64,000 bases of DNA from Undibacterium_A arcticum (GTDB lineage Bacteria; Pseudomonadota; Gammaproteobacteria; Burkholderiales; Burkholderiaceae_D): the NCBI RefSeq assembly GCF_042660705.1, contig NZ_JBHSUQ010000001.1, one strand, 5' to 3'. This document shows positions 56,087 to 64,000 of this stretch, piece after piece. The notes below the pieces were generated by a model. The model was not told the origin of the DNA. It did no database searches and saw nothing but the letters and a program-made list of their open reading frames with translations. Positions within the stretch are counted from its first letter, which is position 1. Every line of letters begins with the position of its first letter. The position numbers were made by a program, and so were the translations under genes.

Positions 56087-57028
56087 TTAGCCCAGTTCGG
56101 CTACCAGTTGCGGCACCAGTTCGAACAGATCGCCGACGATCCCGTAGTCGGCCACCGAGAAGATCGGCGCTTCCGGATCCTTGTTGATGGCGACGATGGT
56201 CTTCGAATCCTTCATGCCGGCCAAGTGCTGGATCGCGCCGGAGATGCCGACCGCGATGTACAGCTGCGGCGCCACGATCTTGCCGGTCTGACCGACTTGC
56301 CAATCGTTCGGCACATAGCCGGCATCGACCGCTGCACGCGAGGCACCCATCGCCGCGCCGAGCCGGTCGGCCAGCGGTTCCAGGATCTTGAAGTTGTCGG
56401 CGGAACCCATGCCGCGGCCACCGGAGACGATCACCTTGGCGGCCGTCAGCTCGGGCCGGTCGGACTTGGCGACTTCGCGCGACACGAAGCGCGATGTGCC
56501 GGAGTCGGCCACCGCCGCCACGTTTTCGATCGCGGCGCTGCCGCCGCCGGCAGCCGAATCAAAACCGGTGGTGCGCACCGTGATGACCTTGACCGGGTCG
56601 GACGATTGCACGGTGGCGATCGCGTTACCGGCGTAGATCGGGCGCTCGAAGGTATCGGGCGCGTCGACCTTGGTGATTTCGGAAATTTGCGCAACGTCGA
56701 GTTTGGCCGCCACGCGCGGCAGGATGTTCTTGCCGTAGGCGGTGGCCGGGGCCAGGATGTGCGTGTAGTGTCCAGCTGCGGCGGCGACCAGCGCCAGCAC
56801 CTGCTCGGCGACGTTTTCGGCCAGGCCATCGGCAAACGGCGCCGCGTCCGCCACCAGTACCTTGGTGACGCCGGCGATTTGGGCGGCGGCCTGGGCCGCC
56901 GCGCCGCAGTTGGCACCGGCGACCAGAATGTGGACTTCGCCACCGCATTCGATCGCGGCGGTGACGGTATGGTGGGTGCTGCCTTTCAGCGTAGCGTTGT
57001 CGTGTTCGGCAATGACTAATGCGGTCAT
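56087..57028 (-). CDS. etfA: electron transfer flavoprotein, alpha subunit
   Basis: 313 residues from MTALVIAEHDNATLKGSTHH. C-terminal FAD domain with VVSGGRGMGSADNFKILEPL, LGAAMGASRAAVDAGYVPND, GQTGKIVAPQLYIAVGISGAIQ and NKDPEAPIFSVADYGIVGDL. Carries electrons from acyl-CoA and other flavin dehydrogenases to ETF:quinone oxidoreductase. 72 bp after etfB. Confidence 0.97.
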   Translation of the reverse strand: MTALVIAEHDNATLKGSTHHTVTAAIECGGEVHILVAGANCGAAAQAAAQIAGVTKVLVADAAPFADGLAENVAEQVLALVAAAAGHYTHILAPATAYGKNILPRVAAKLDVAQISEITKVDAPDTFERPIYAGNAIATVQSSDPVKVITVRTTGFDSAAGGGSAAIENVAAVADSGTSRFVSREVAKSDRPELTAAKVIVSGGRGMGSADNFKILEPLADRLGAAMGASRAAVDAGYVPNDWQVGQTGKIVAPQLYIAVGISGAIQHLAGMKDSKTIVAINKDPEAPIFSVADYGIVGDLFELVPQLVAELG

Positions 57029-57100
57029 GATATTTTCCTGACGGTTCTAGGGTGGCGCAGGCGGCGCAGGGAATGAGCGGCGTCCGGCCTGGCGCGCTGG

Positions 57101-57850
57101 TTAAATGACTTTCGCTTCGTTCCTGAGCTTGGCGACCAGGGTCGCGATGTCGGGCACCTTGACACCGGCGGAGCGCTTCGGCGGCTCCACCACTTTCAGG
57201 GTCTTGACGCGCGACGCGACGTCGACCCCGAGATCGGCCGGCTTGACGGTATCGAGCGGCTTTTTCTTGGCCTTCATGATGTTCGGCAGCGTCACGTAAC
57301 GCGGCTCGTTCAGGCGCAAGTCGGTGGTGATGATGGCCGGCAGCGTCAAGCTCAGGGTTTCCAGGCCGCCATCGACTTCACGCGTGACGCTGACCTTGCC
57401 TTCTTCCAGCACGACCTTGGACGCGAACGTCGCTTGCGGCCAACCGAGCAAGGCCGCCAGCATCTGGCCGGTCTGGTTGCAATCGTCGTCGATCGCCTGC
57501 TTGCCGAGGATGATCAGTTGCGGCTGTTCTTTATCGGCCAGCGCCTTGAGCAGCTTGGCCACGGCCAGCGGCCCAATGTCGGACTCGGTGTCGACCAGGA
57601 TCGCGCGGTCGGCGCCGATCGCCATCGCGGTGCGCAGGGTTTCCTGGCATTGCGTGACGCCGCACGAGACCGCCACCACTTCGGTGACCTTGCCGGCCTC
57701 TTTCAGGCGCATCGCTTCTTCCAGCGCGATCTCGTCGAACGGGTTCATCGACATTTTGACGTTGGCGATATCGACGCCGCTGCCGTCGGGTTTGACGCGT
57801 ACCTTGACGTTATAGTCGACCACGCGTTTGACTGGTACCAAGACTTTCAT
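57101..57850 (-). CDS. etfB: electron transfer flavoprotein, beta subunit
   Basis: 249 residues from MKVLVPVKRVVDYNVKVRVK. AMP-binding ETF beta fold: MNPFDEIALEEAMRLKEAGK, GADRAILVDTE, IILGKQAIDDDCNQTGQMLA, and the recognition loop LRLNEPRYVTLPNIMKAKKK. First gene of etfB-etfA-acyl-CoA dehydrogenase, with a palindromic operator-like site directly upstream. Confidence 0.97.
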   Translation of the reverse strand: MKVLVPVKRVVDYNVKVRVKPDGSGVDIANVKMSMNPFDEIALEEAMRLKEAGKVTEVVAVSCGVTQCQETLRTAMAIGADRAILVDTESDIGPLAVAKLLKALADKEQPQLIILGKQAIDDDCNQTGQMLAALLGWPQATFASKVVLEEGKVSVTREVDGGLETLSLTLPAIITTDLRLNEPRYVTLPNIMKAKKKPLDTVKPADLGVDVASRVKTLKVVEPPKRSAGVKVPDIATLVAKLRNEAKVI

Positions 57851-57874
57851 AGCTCTGCCTTTGGGAAAATACAA

Positions 57875-57904
57875 TTGACGTTAACGTAACTAAATCGGAT
57901 TATA
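57875..57904 (-). promoter_or_regulatory. etfB promoter -10 with adjacent LiuR-like palindrome
   Basis: Minus-strand TATAAT at 57899-57904; immediately downstream the palindrome TTGACGTTAACGTAA (plus-strand 57875-57889, core ACGTTAACGT). The site would span about +4 to +18. It resembles the operator type described for LiuR-like MerR regulators of branched-chain amino acid and acyl-CoA catabolism in Proteobacteria. The link is inferred. Confidence 0.5.
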
Positions 57905-58139
57905 AAAGAGATTGCGCAGTTGCACAGGAATTTAGCACGGTCGTGCGATTAATGGCTAGAATTATTCCACTAACCGCCCGACTGGAGCGCGCACCGTTCA
58001 CCAGCAATCCCCGCGCGCGCGGATATCCAGGCAGTTGAAACTCTGCGAGTTCTGGCCACCCCGGCGACTACAGAACGTTGCTTTGAGGAAAGCCATACCA
58101 GCGTCATCGAAGGCTGCGATTGCGGCACCAGCACGCCGG

Positions 58140-58367
58140 TCATTTGCGCTTCATGAAAAATTCGAAATTGTTCTCGTGGCTGGTTTGTGACAACAACTCG
58201 TTGCCGGTCTGCTTCGCGAAAGCCTGAAAGTCACGTACCGAGCCCGGATCGGTCGCCAGGATATGCAGCACCTGCCCGCTCAACATGTCCGTCAGCGCTT
58301 TTTTGGCTTTCAGGATCGGTAGCGGACAATTCAGGCCGCGCGCATCGACTTCCTTATGAAATTCCAT
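58140..58367 (-). CDS. TusA-family sulfurtransferase/sulfur carrier
   Basis: 75 residues: MEFHKEVDARGLNCPLPILK carries the family signature with the sulfur-accepting Cys in LNCPLPI, followed by KKALTDMLSGQVLHILATDP, GSVRDFQAFAKQTGNELL. Could supply sulfur for tRNA thiolation, molybdenum cofactor or other uses; no Tus or Dsr genes are adjacent. Probably monocistronic. Confidence 0.9.
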   Translation of the reverse strand: MEFHKEVDARGLNCPLPILKAKKALTDMLSGQVLHILATDPGSVRDFQAFAKQTGNELLSQTSHENNFEFFMKRK

Positions 58368-58490
58368 GATCGAGTTTCCCAGTGTGATTCAGTTATTCAG
58401 TTATTCAGTGATTCATTGAACTAGCGACGACGCTCGTGTGCCATACAGATAATCTTGCCTTAAGCGGAAAGCGCCTCTCGGCCACACGCG

Positions 58491-59042
58491 CTATTTTTCA
58501 ACAGCAGTGTGGCTGGTGGCAGTACTTTGAAAGTTCTGATCCACATACACCACCGGCAAGCCGCGCGAGCGCAGCCAATCGGCCGTCGCCTCGCCGGTGG
58601 TGCCGCGCCACGGCCGCAGCGTTTCGGGGGCGATCAGCCGATATTCGAGCAATTCTTCCGACAAGCGAATCTCGCCCGATGCCTTTACATGATAGGCAAT
58701 GATCAGCTCGTTCTTGCGGATGAATTCATAGACCCCGATCAAGCTGACCACATCCGCGTCAAGATTGGTTTCTTCCTTCAACTCGCGCGCGACGCCCTGC
58801 TCCGGCGTTTCGCCGCGCTCCATGAAACCGGTGATCAGCGAGAACGTCTTTTCCGGCCAGGCGGCATTGCGTGCCAGCAGGATTTTTTCGTCAAACTCGA
58901 CCAGTGCAGCCAGCACCGGCAACGGGTTATCCCAGTGCGTCCAATGACCATCGGGACAGGCGAGGCGGATTTTTTGGCTATCACCATTGTCGGCTCGCAA
59001 TACCAGGGAGCCGGCGCACACCGGGCAAAATTTAAAATCCAT
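58491..59042 (-). CDS. Nudix hydrolase with N-terminal zinc ribbon
   Basis: 183 residues. MDFKFCPVCAGSLV provides a CPxC pair, with a third Cys in RLACPDGHWTHW. The Nudix box GFMERGETPEQGVARELKEETNL is complete. NudC/ADP-ribose-type family; substrate not decidable. It abuts the GNAT gene with a one-base stop/start overlap and so belongs to an alaS-GNAT-Nudix unit. Confidence 0.9.
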   Translation of the reverse strand: MDFKFCPVCAGSLVLRADNGDSQKIRLACPDGHWTHWDNPLPVLAALVEFDEKILLARNAAWPEKTFSLITGFMERGETPEQGVARELKEETNLDADVVSLIGVYEFIRKNELIIAYHVKASGEIRLSEELLEYRLIAPETLRPWRGTTGEATADWLRSRGLPVVYVDQNFQSTATSHTAVEK

Positions 59043-59587
59043 CAGACTGTGGAGGCCGGCAATTGCGGCGGATGCGGGTGAAGACGCGCCATCGAATACC
59101 CATCTACAAGCTTGCCATCACGCAGCACATCCGCGCGATGGGTTCCTTCGATCTCAAAACCAAATTTTCGGTATAACGCAATTCCTGATGCATTGTCGGT
59201 AAATACCGTCAATTCTATACGCAGTATGTGTAGCCAGTTATCGGCCAAATTGACTAGCTCAGCCATTAAAGCCGTACCAATACCCTTGCCAGCAAAATCG
59301 TCCGCGACGGCAATGCCAAGCGAAGCAACATGGCGACGTCGCATATTGGCTTCGAGATGGAGTCCTGCGGTGCCAACAATAACCCCATCGACCAGCCCGA
59401 CCAGCAGGTACCGATTCGGATCCGGCTGGGTCAGGCGCTCATGCCACATGTCGATCGATGGGTGGGGTAACTGCAAGGTCCCGGTATAAGCCCCGGCACC
59501 CGCATGCACGCGCTGGATCTGTGCCGCGTCAGAAATTTCTGCCCGTCTGATTTCCAGCGAACCAGGTACCGGAGTCGTCATATTCAT
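59042..59587 (-). CDS. GNAT family N-acetyltransferase
   Basis: 181 residues from MNMTTPVPGSLEIRRAEISD. GNAT acetyl-CoA motif in VASLGIAVADDFAGKGIGTALM (pattern V-x5-GKGIG) and the C-terminal FTDNASGIALYRKFGFEIEG. Acceptor unknown; resembles YhhY-like amino-acid acetyltransferases. Overlaps the alaS stop as ATGA, indicating coupling. Confidence 0.9.
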   Translation of the reverse strand: MNMTTPVPGSLEIRRAEISDAAQIQRVHAGAGAYTGTLQLPHPSIDMWHERLTQPDPNRYLLVGLVDGVIVGTAGLHLEANMRRRHVASLGIAVADDFAGKGIGTALMAELVNLADNWLHILRIELTVFTDNASGIALYRKFGFEIEGTHRADVLRDGKLVDGYSMARLHPHPPQLPASTV

Positions 59588-62207
59588 TGCCTTTCGCCGA
59601 CCCAATTGGCGACACCAGCCAGCGCTTTTGCCAGCCCGCTCGGATCGGTGCCGCCGGCCTGCGCCATATCGGGCCGGCCGCCACCCTTGCCGCCGACCTG
59701 TTGCGCGACGAAATTGACCAGTTCACCGGCTTTCACTTTCGAGGTGGCATCGGCGGTGACGCCGGCGATCAGGCTGACCTTGCCGTCGGTCACGCTGGCG
59801 AGCACAATCGCGGCAGTTTTCAGCTTGTCCTTCAGCTTATCCATGGTTTCACGCAGGGTCGCGACGTCGGCACCGTCGAGCGTCGCCGCCAGGACCTTGA
59901 TGCCCTTGACATCGACGGCCTGATTCAGCAGTTCGTCGCCCTGACCGGAAGCCAGTTTCGATTTCAGCGCGGCGACTTCCTTTTCCAGCGACTTGATCTG
60001 ATCCTGCACCTGCACGATGCGTTGCGTCAGTTCGTCCGGCTGCGCTTTCAATGCGGCAGCCGCCTCGTTGACGCGGCGATTGAGCGACTGGATCAGCGCC
60101 AGCGCGCCCTCGCCTGTTACCGCCTCGACGCGGCGGATGCCGGCGGCGACACCGCCTTCCGCGGTGATCTTGAACAGGCCGATATCACCGGTGCGGCTGA
60201 CGTGCGTACCGCCGCACAGTTCGCGCGACGAACCGATGTCGAGCACGCGTACCTCGTCGCCGTATTTCTCGCCGAACAGCGCCATCGCACCGTGCTTGAC
60301 AGCATCGTCGAACGACATCACCTGCGCCCGGGTGGGCAAGTTGGCGAGAATCTCGCGATTGACGATGGCCTCGACTTCACGAATCTGCTCGGTGGTCATC
60401 GGTGCATTGTGGCTGAAATCGAAACGCGTCTTGTCGGAGTCGACCAGCGAACCTTTTTGTGACACGTGGCTGCCCAGCACTTCGCGCAGCGCCTTGTGCA
60501 TCAGGTGCGTCGCCGAATGGTTGCGCACGGTGCGCGCGCGCAGCGCCAGGTCGACTTGCGCATTGACTTGATCCCCGACCGACAAGCTGCCCTTGCTGAC
60601 GGTGCCGTGATGACCAAACACCTCGGGTTGAATCTTCAACGTATCTTCGACCACAAAGCCCGCCGACGCCGACGCCAGCACGCCACGGTCGCCGGCCTGG
60701 CCGCCGGATTCCGCATAAAACGGTGTCGTGTCGAGCACCACGATCGCGTCCTGGCCTGCGGCCACGCTCTGCACCGCAGTGCCGTTCAGGTACAGCGCCA
60801 CCACTTTGGCATCTTGCTGCAAGCTGTCGTAACCGACAAACTTGTTCCTTGCGCCGCTGTATTCGATCGCGGCCGCGGTCTTGAACTTGCCGGCGGCACG
60901 CGCGGCAGTCTTTTGCCGTTGCATCGCGGCGTCGAATCCAGTTTCATCGAGCATCACATTGCGTTCGCGGCAGATATCGGCGGTCAGATCGAGCGGGAAG
61001 CCGAAGGTGTCATACAGCGTGAATGCGGTCTCGCCATCGAGGTGCTTGCTATCCCTGGCCAACGCCTGCTCCAGGATCTTCATGCCGTTTTCCAGCGTCT
61101 CGCTGAAACGTTCTTCTTCCTGCTGCAGCACCTGTTCGACCCGTGACGCCGCTTCGGTCAGTTCCGGATAGGCTTCGCCCATCTCCAGCACCAGATCCTT
61201 GACCAGCCGGTAGAAGAACGGTTTGGTCTGACCCAGCTTGTGACCATGCCGCAGCGCGCGGCGGATGATCCGGCGCAGCACATAGCTGCGACCTTCATTA
61301 CCGGGAATGACGCCATCGACGATCAGGAACGAGCAGGCGCGGATATGGTCCGCGATCACTTTCAGCGAATTGTTGGCCAGATCCTGGGTACCGGTTTCGC
61401 GCGCGGCGGCCTTGATCAGGCTCTGGAATAGATCGATATCGTAATTGCTGTGACCATGCTGCAGCACCGCGGCCAGACGCTCCAGACCCATGCCGGTGTC
61501 GACGCACGGTTTCGGCAGCGGCAGCAGGCGCGCCTCGCCAGTGGCGGCGTCGATCTGGCGGTCAAACTGCATGAACACGTTGTTCCAGATTTCGATGTAA
61601 CGATCGCCGTCCTGCTCCGGGCTGCCCGGAGGACCACCCCAGATTTCCGGGCCGTGGTCGTAGAAAATTTCGGAGCAGGGGCCGCACGGGCCGGTCTCGG
61701 CCATCTGCCAGAAGTTATCCGACGCATAGGGTGCGCCCTTGTTGTCGCCGATGCGCACCACGCGCTCTTTCGGCAGGCCGATCACGTTGACCCAGATGTC
61801 GTAGGCCTCGTCGTCGGTTTCATACACGGTCGCCCACAGCTTTCAGCCGGCAGGCCGTACACCTTGGTCAGCAGTTCAAAGGCCCAGAGCAGCGAATCAC
61901 GCTTGAAGTAATCGCCGAACGACCAGTTGCCGAGCATCTCGAAAAACGTATGATGGCGTGCGGTGTAACCGACATTTTCCAGATCGTTATGTTTGCCACC
62001 GGCGCGCAGACAGCGCTGCACCGATGCCGCGCGCACGTAATTGCGTTTCTCGGTGCCCAGAAATACATCCTTGAACTGCACCATGCCGGAATTGGTAAAC
62101 AGCAGCGTCGGGTCGTTGCCCGGCACCAGGCTGGACGAACGCACGACCGTATGGCCTTTGGATTCGAAAAACTGCAGGAATTTGTCGCGGATTTCGGAAG
62201 ATTTCAT
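59584..62207 (-). CDS. alaS: alanyl-tRNA synthetase, frameshifted once as read
   Basis: Charges tRNA-Ala. N-terminal class II domain (MKSSEIRDKFLQFFESKGHT, SLVPGNDPTLLFTNSGMVQF, TFFEMLGNWSFGDYFKRD), tRNA-recognition region (GMGLERLAAVLQ, RSYVLRRIIRRALRHG), editing domain with TVRNHSATHLMHKALR and CGGTHVSRTGDIG as zinc ligands, and DHHA1 C-terminus (GGKGGGRPDMAQAGG). The frame breaks at TTT 61841-61843: one more A on the coding strand turns LPAESCGRPC into LPAEKLWATVYETDDEA and gives the normal 874 residues. As this gene is normally single and essential, the break is most likely an error in the sequence. Confidence 0.96.
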
Positions 62208-62261
62208 ATTTTCGGCAAAAAAGAGTGACGCAAGAGAATGGCGCAATACCGCAAAATTTCG

Positions 62262-62267
62262 ATTATA
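62262..62267 (-). promoter_or_regulatory. -10 box of alaS
   Basis: Minus-strand TATAAT, about 55 bp before the alaS start; no strong -35 is seen. Confidence 0.4.
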
Positions 62268-62395
62268 CGTGATCTGGCTGACCTGAAATATGGGGCAAAT
62301 CGGGGCTATTCAACGCGAATCGCGGCCCAGCCACGATGTTTTTCCGACAACAATCGCCACAATCGGCCGGCAGCCATTTTTCGCGATCAGCAAAC

Positions 62396-62425
62396 AAAAA
62401 ACCCCGCCAGTCGCCTGGTGGGGTT
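62396..62425 (-). terminator. terminator of the duplicated EF-hand-like gene
   Basis: Inverted repeat AAAACCCCGCCA / TGGTGGGGTTTT with one mismatch, about 70 bp after the minus-strand gene ending at 62493. The A run on the plus strand reads as a T run on the minus strand. Confidence 0.65.
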
Positions 62426-62492
62426 TTCGGTCAAACGAATTGCTGTCCTGAATCTACCGCACCAAATCTGCGGCGTGCAGCGCGATCGCAGC

Positions 62493-63083
62493 TCAGCCGC
62501 GTTGTTGGGCGTCGTGTTTTTGACGATGGATGCGGCGCGATTGGCGATTTTCGGTCCGTTGCACGCGCGCCTGTTCGGCGGCGCTGACATGCCCATCGTG
62601 ACCGGCAACCGCTTCTTTCGCATCGATTCTGGCCTGACCACGCTCCAGCTTGGCCACTTCATGGTTGGTCAATGAACCGTTCTTGACGCCGGCCTCGATC
62701 CGCTGTTCCTGATTCACATTGCGCTGCACGTCGGCCTGCATCCGCTTGCTCGAGGTCGAATCCGGATTGCCGGTCTGGGCGTTGGTCCGGTCGGCGTGGA
62801 TATCGTTGCTGACCTTGTTTTGCATCTGTTCGATCCGTGCCTTTTCGGTCACGCTGAACTTGCCGTCTTTCAGCGCATTCGCTTGGGCGCGGTCCACCCT
62901 GGTTTCTTCATGCTCGAGTTTGGCGGCTTCGCGGGTATTGAGCTGGCCGGATTTCAGGCCGTTCTCAATCCGTTGCTGCTGATTGACATCGCGTTTGACC
63001 TCAGTCGCGGTCGATTGCGCAAACACTGGCGCGGCCAGAAAGCTTACCAGCAGCAGCGGAATCATTTTTGCGGTTTTCATCAT
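62493..63083 (-). CDS. secreted protein with two internal repeats, EF-hand-like loops
   Basis: 196 residues. Signal peptide MMKTAKMIPLLLVSFLAAPV to FAQ. Two tandem repeats of about 62 residues, at roughly 34-95 and 122-183. They correspond as VNQQQRIENGLKSGQLN with VNQEQRIEAGVKNGSLTN, AAKLEHEETRVDRAQANAL with VAKLERGQARIDAKEAVA, and KDGKFSVTEKARIEQMQNK with HDGHVSAAEQARVQRTENR. The KDGKFS and HDGHVS loops recall EF-hand loops (DxDGxxS) but lack the full ligand set. Periplasmic or secreted, highly charged; function unknown. Confidence 0.75.
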   Translation of the reverse strand: MMKTAKMIPLLLVSFLAAPVFAQSTATEVKRDVNQQQRIENGLKSGQLNTREAAKLEHEETRVDRAQANALKDGKFSVTEKARIEQMQNKVSNDIHADRTNAQTGNPDSTSSKRMQADVQRNVNQEQRIEAGVKNGSLTNHEVAKLERGQARIDAKEAVAGHDGHVSAAEQARVQRTENRQSRRIHRQKHDAQQRG

Positions 63084-63275
63084 CGGTTCCTATCGGTTGT
63101 GAGTTGTTGGGTGTCGTGTATCGTCATCGATGAGCGCGTTTGCTCATGGCTCGATTAACGAGCTTGCAGCAAGTCTGACGACACGTCATTTGTAAGGCGT
63201 GTAACGAAAGGTAACGCGAGCGATTTTATTTCAGCCATTGCCGCCAATGTCCAGCGTGAGAGTCGTGGGCACGCG

Positions 63276-64000
63276 TCACGCAAAATCAGCCGCGATCAGA
63301 TCGATCCGATCGGTACAGAAGCCGTCGACGCCCCATCCCAGGATCTCGTGCGCGCGCGCCGGATCATTGACGGTGTAGCAGAACAGGCCAAAGCCGCCCT
63401 GCTTCACGGCACGCGCCAGCTGCGGCGTCAGTGTGCGGTGATTGGTATTGAGCGAAACGGCGGCGAGCGCGTTCAGGCGGGCCTGCCAGTCGGGCGGAAT
63501 GACGTCTACCAGCAGCGCGCGCGGAATTTCCGGGGCGACCCTGCGCGCCGCTACCAGCGCCAGTTCCGAGAACGAGGACAGCAAAGGGAGGCTGCTGCGC
63601 GCATGCGCGCCTGGTCCGAACTCAGCGGCGAACCGCTGCCGCAGCATCTGTCCGACGATGCGTCCGGTGACCTCTTCAAAGCCGGGCGCCGGCTTGATCT
63701 CGACATTCATCCAGATCCCATTTTCCTGGCAGAAGTCGATCACCTGTGCCAACAGCGGCACCGGCTCGCCGCGATACGCGTCGCTGAACCAGGCTCCGGC
63801 ATCCATCGCGCTCAACTGCCGCGCAGCGCAATCCGACACCGCACCGACGCCGCTGACGGTGCGACCGAACTGATGGTCGTGCATCAGCACCGGGATCTCG
63901 TCTTGCGACAGCATGACATCGAATTCGACCGCATGAAAGCCGCGCCCCAGCCCCGCCTGCATCGCGGCGAGCGTGTTTTCGGGGGCAAGAATGCCGGCGC
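63276..64000 (-). CDS. ugpQ: glycerophosphodiester phosphodiesterase, 5' end outside window
   Basis: TIM-barrel GDPD enzyme hydrolysing glycerophosphodiesters to glycerol-3-phosphate and an alcohol. Visible from AGILAPENTLAAMQAGLGRG at the edge; catalytic text EFDVMLSQDEIPVLMHDHQFGRT, WMNVEIKP, ALLVDVIPPDW, and LFCYTVNDPARAHEILGWGVDGFCTDRIDLI at the C-terminus. The N-terminal HRG motif is beyond base 64000. Cytoplasmic UgpQ type, since no signal peptide can be judged. Confidence 0.92.
   Translation of the reverse strand, partial: AGILAPENTLAAMQAGLGRGFHAVEFDVMLSQDEIPVLMHDHQFGRTVSGVGAVSDCAARQLSAMDAGAWFSDAYRGEPVPLLAQVIDFCQENGIWMNVEIKPAPGFEEVTGRIVGQMLRQRFAAEFGPGAHARSSLPLLSSFSELALVAARRVAPEIPRALLVDVIPPDWQARLNALAAVSLNTNHRTLTPQLARAVKQGGFGLFCYTVNDPARAHEILGWGVDGFCTDRIDLIAADFA

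Noticed and set aside
54255..56090. 611-codon open frame on the plus strand
   Set aside because: Antisense shadow of the acyl-CoA dehydrogenase gene.
61835..61850. Programmed ribosomal frameshift in alaS
   Set aside because: No slippery heptamer or downstream stimulator, and the same one-base homopolymer loss is seen in many unrelated genes, so sequence error is simpler.

Overview
The window looks like a chromosomal segment of a Betaproteobacterium, most likely Burkholderiales and probably Oxalobacteraceae. This is inferred from gene order and family content: rpsP-rimM-trmD-rplS next to a CoA-type Nudix gene, a CobD/AmpE-like gene and DUF3579; an aceE-aceF-lpdA set whose E3 carries its own lipoyl domain; ilvD-LysR-lgt; a small Trp-rich protein; and DUF1631. 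Overall GC is high. No tRNA, rRNA, CRISPR array or intact insertion sequence was seen.

Layout. 1-4955: an RND efflux operon read on the minus strand (small protein, alpha/beta hydrolase without its catalytic Ser and His, adaptor, permease cut by the window edge). 5000-7232: an MlaC-like gene and a LysR gene that share a 50-bp promoter block with the efflux operon. 7233-10469: a disturbed region with a hydrolase fragment joined to the last 44 codons of kdpD, an orphan kdpE, a broken RAYT (REP-associated transposase) with REP-like palindromes, and an AT-richer hypothetical gene. 10470-18400: a second 2-oxoacid dehydrogenase (E1 alpha, E1 beta, E2), two pirins, azoR with a divergent LysR, and a candidate short sRNA at about 18305-18364. 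18410-25205: exonuclease, CHASE-PAS-GGDEF-EAL protein, chemoreceptor, CBS protein, DUF3579. 25453-29500: the ribosomal protein/tRNA methylation operon and neighbours. 29617-36640: lpdA, an HslV-like Ntn hydrolase, aceF, aceE and an operator-like promoter. 36925-46500: folD, prlC, holC, dadA, an Lrp regulator, a branched-chain amino acid binding protein, cytochrome c and a Trp-rich protein. 46746-53938: ilvD, LysR, lgt, DUF1631, DUF1059, DUF4864. 54171-64000: acyl-CoA dehydrogenase with etfAB, TusA-like, Nudix, GNAT, alaS, a duplicated EF-hand-like secreted protein, and a glycerophosphodiesterase cut by the window edge.

Metabolically the window centres on pyruvate/2-oxoacid oxidation, amino acid turnover (dadA, Lrp, binding protein, ilvD) and acyl-CoA oxidation through ETF.

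The most important caution is that at least a dozen otherwise well-conserved genes, including the essential alaS and rplS, are frameshifted at short A/T homopolymers, nearly always by one missing base. Sequencing or assembly error is the simplest explanation. These genes are therefore listed as single CDSs with the break described. The RAYT and kdp remnants look like real decay.
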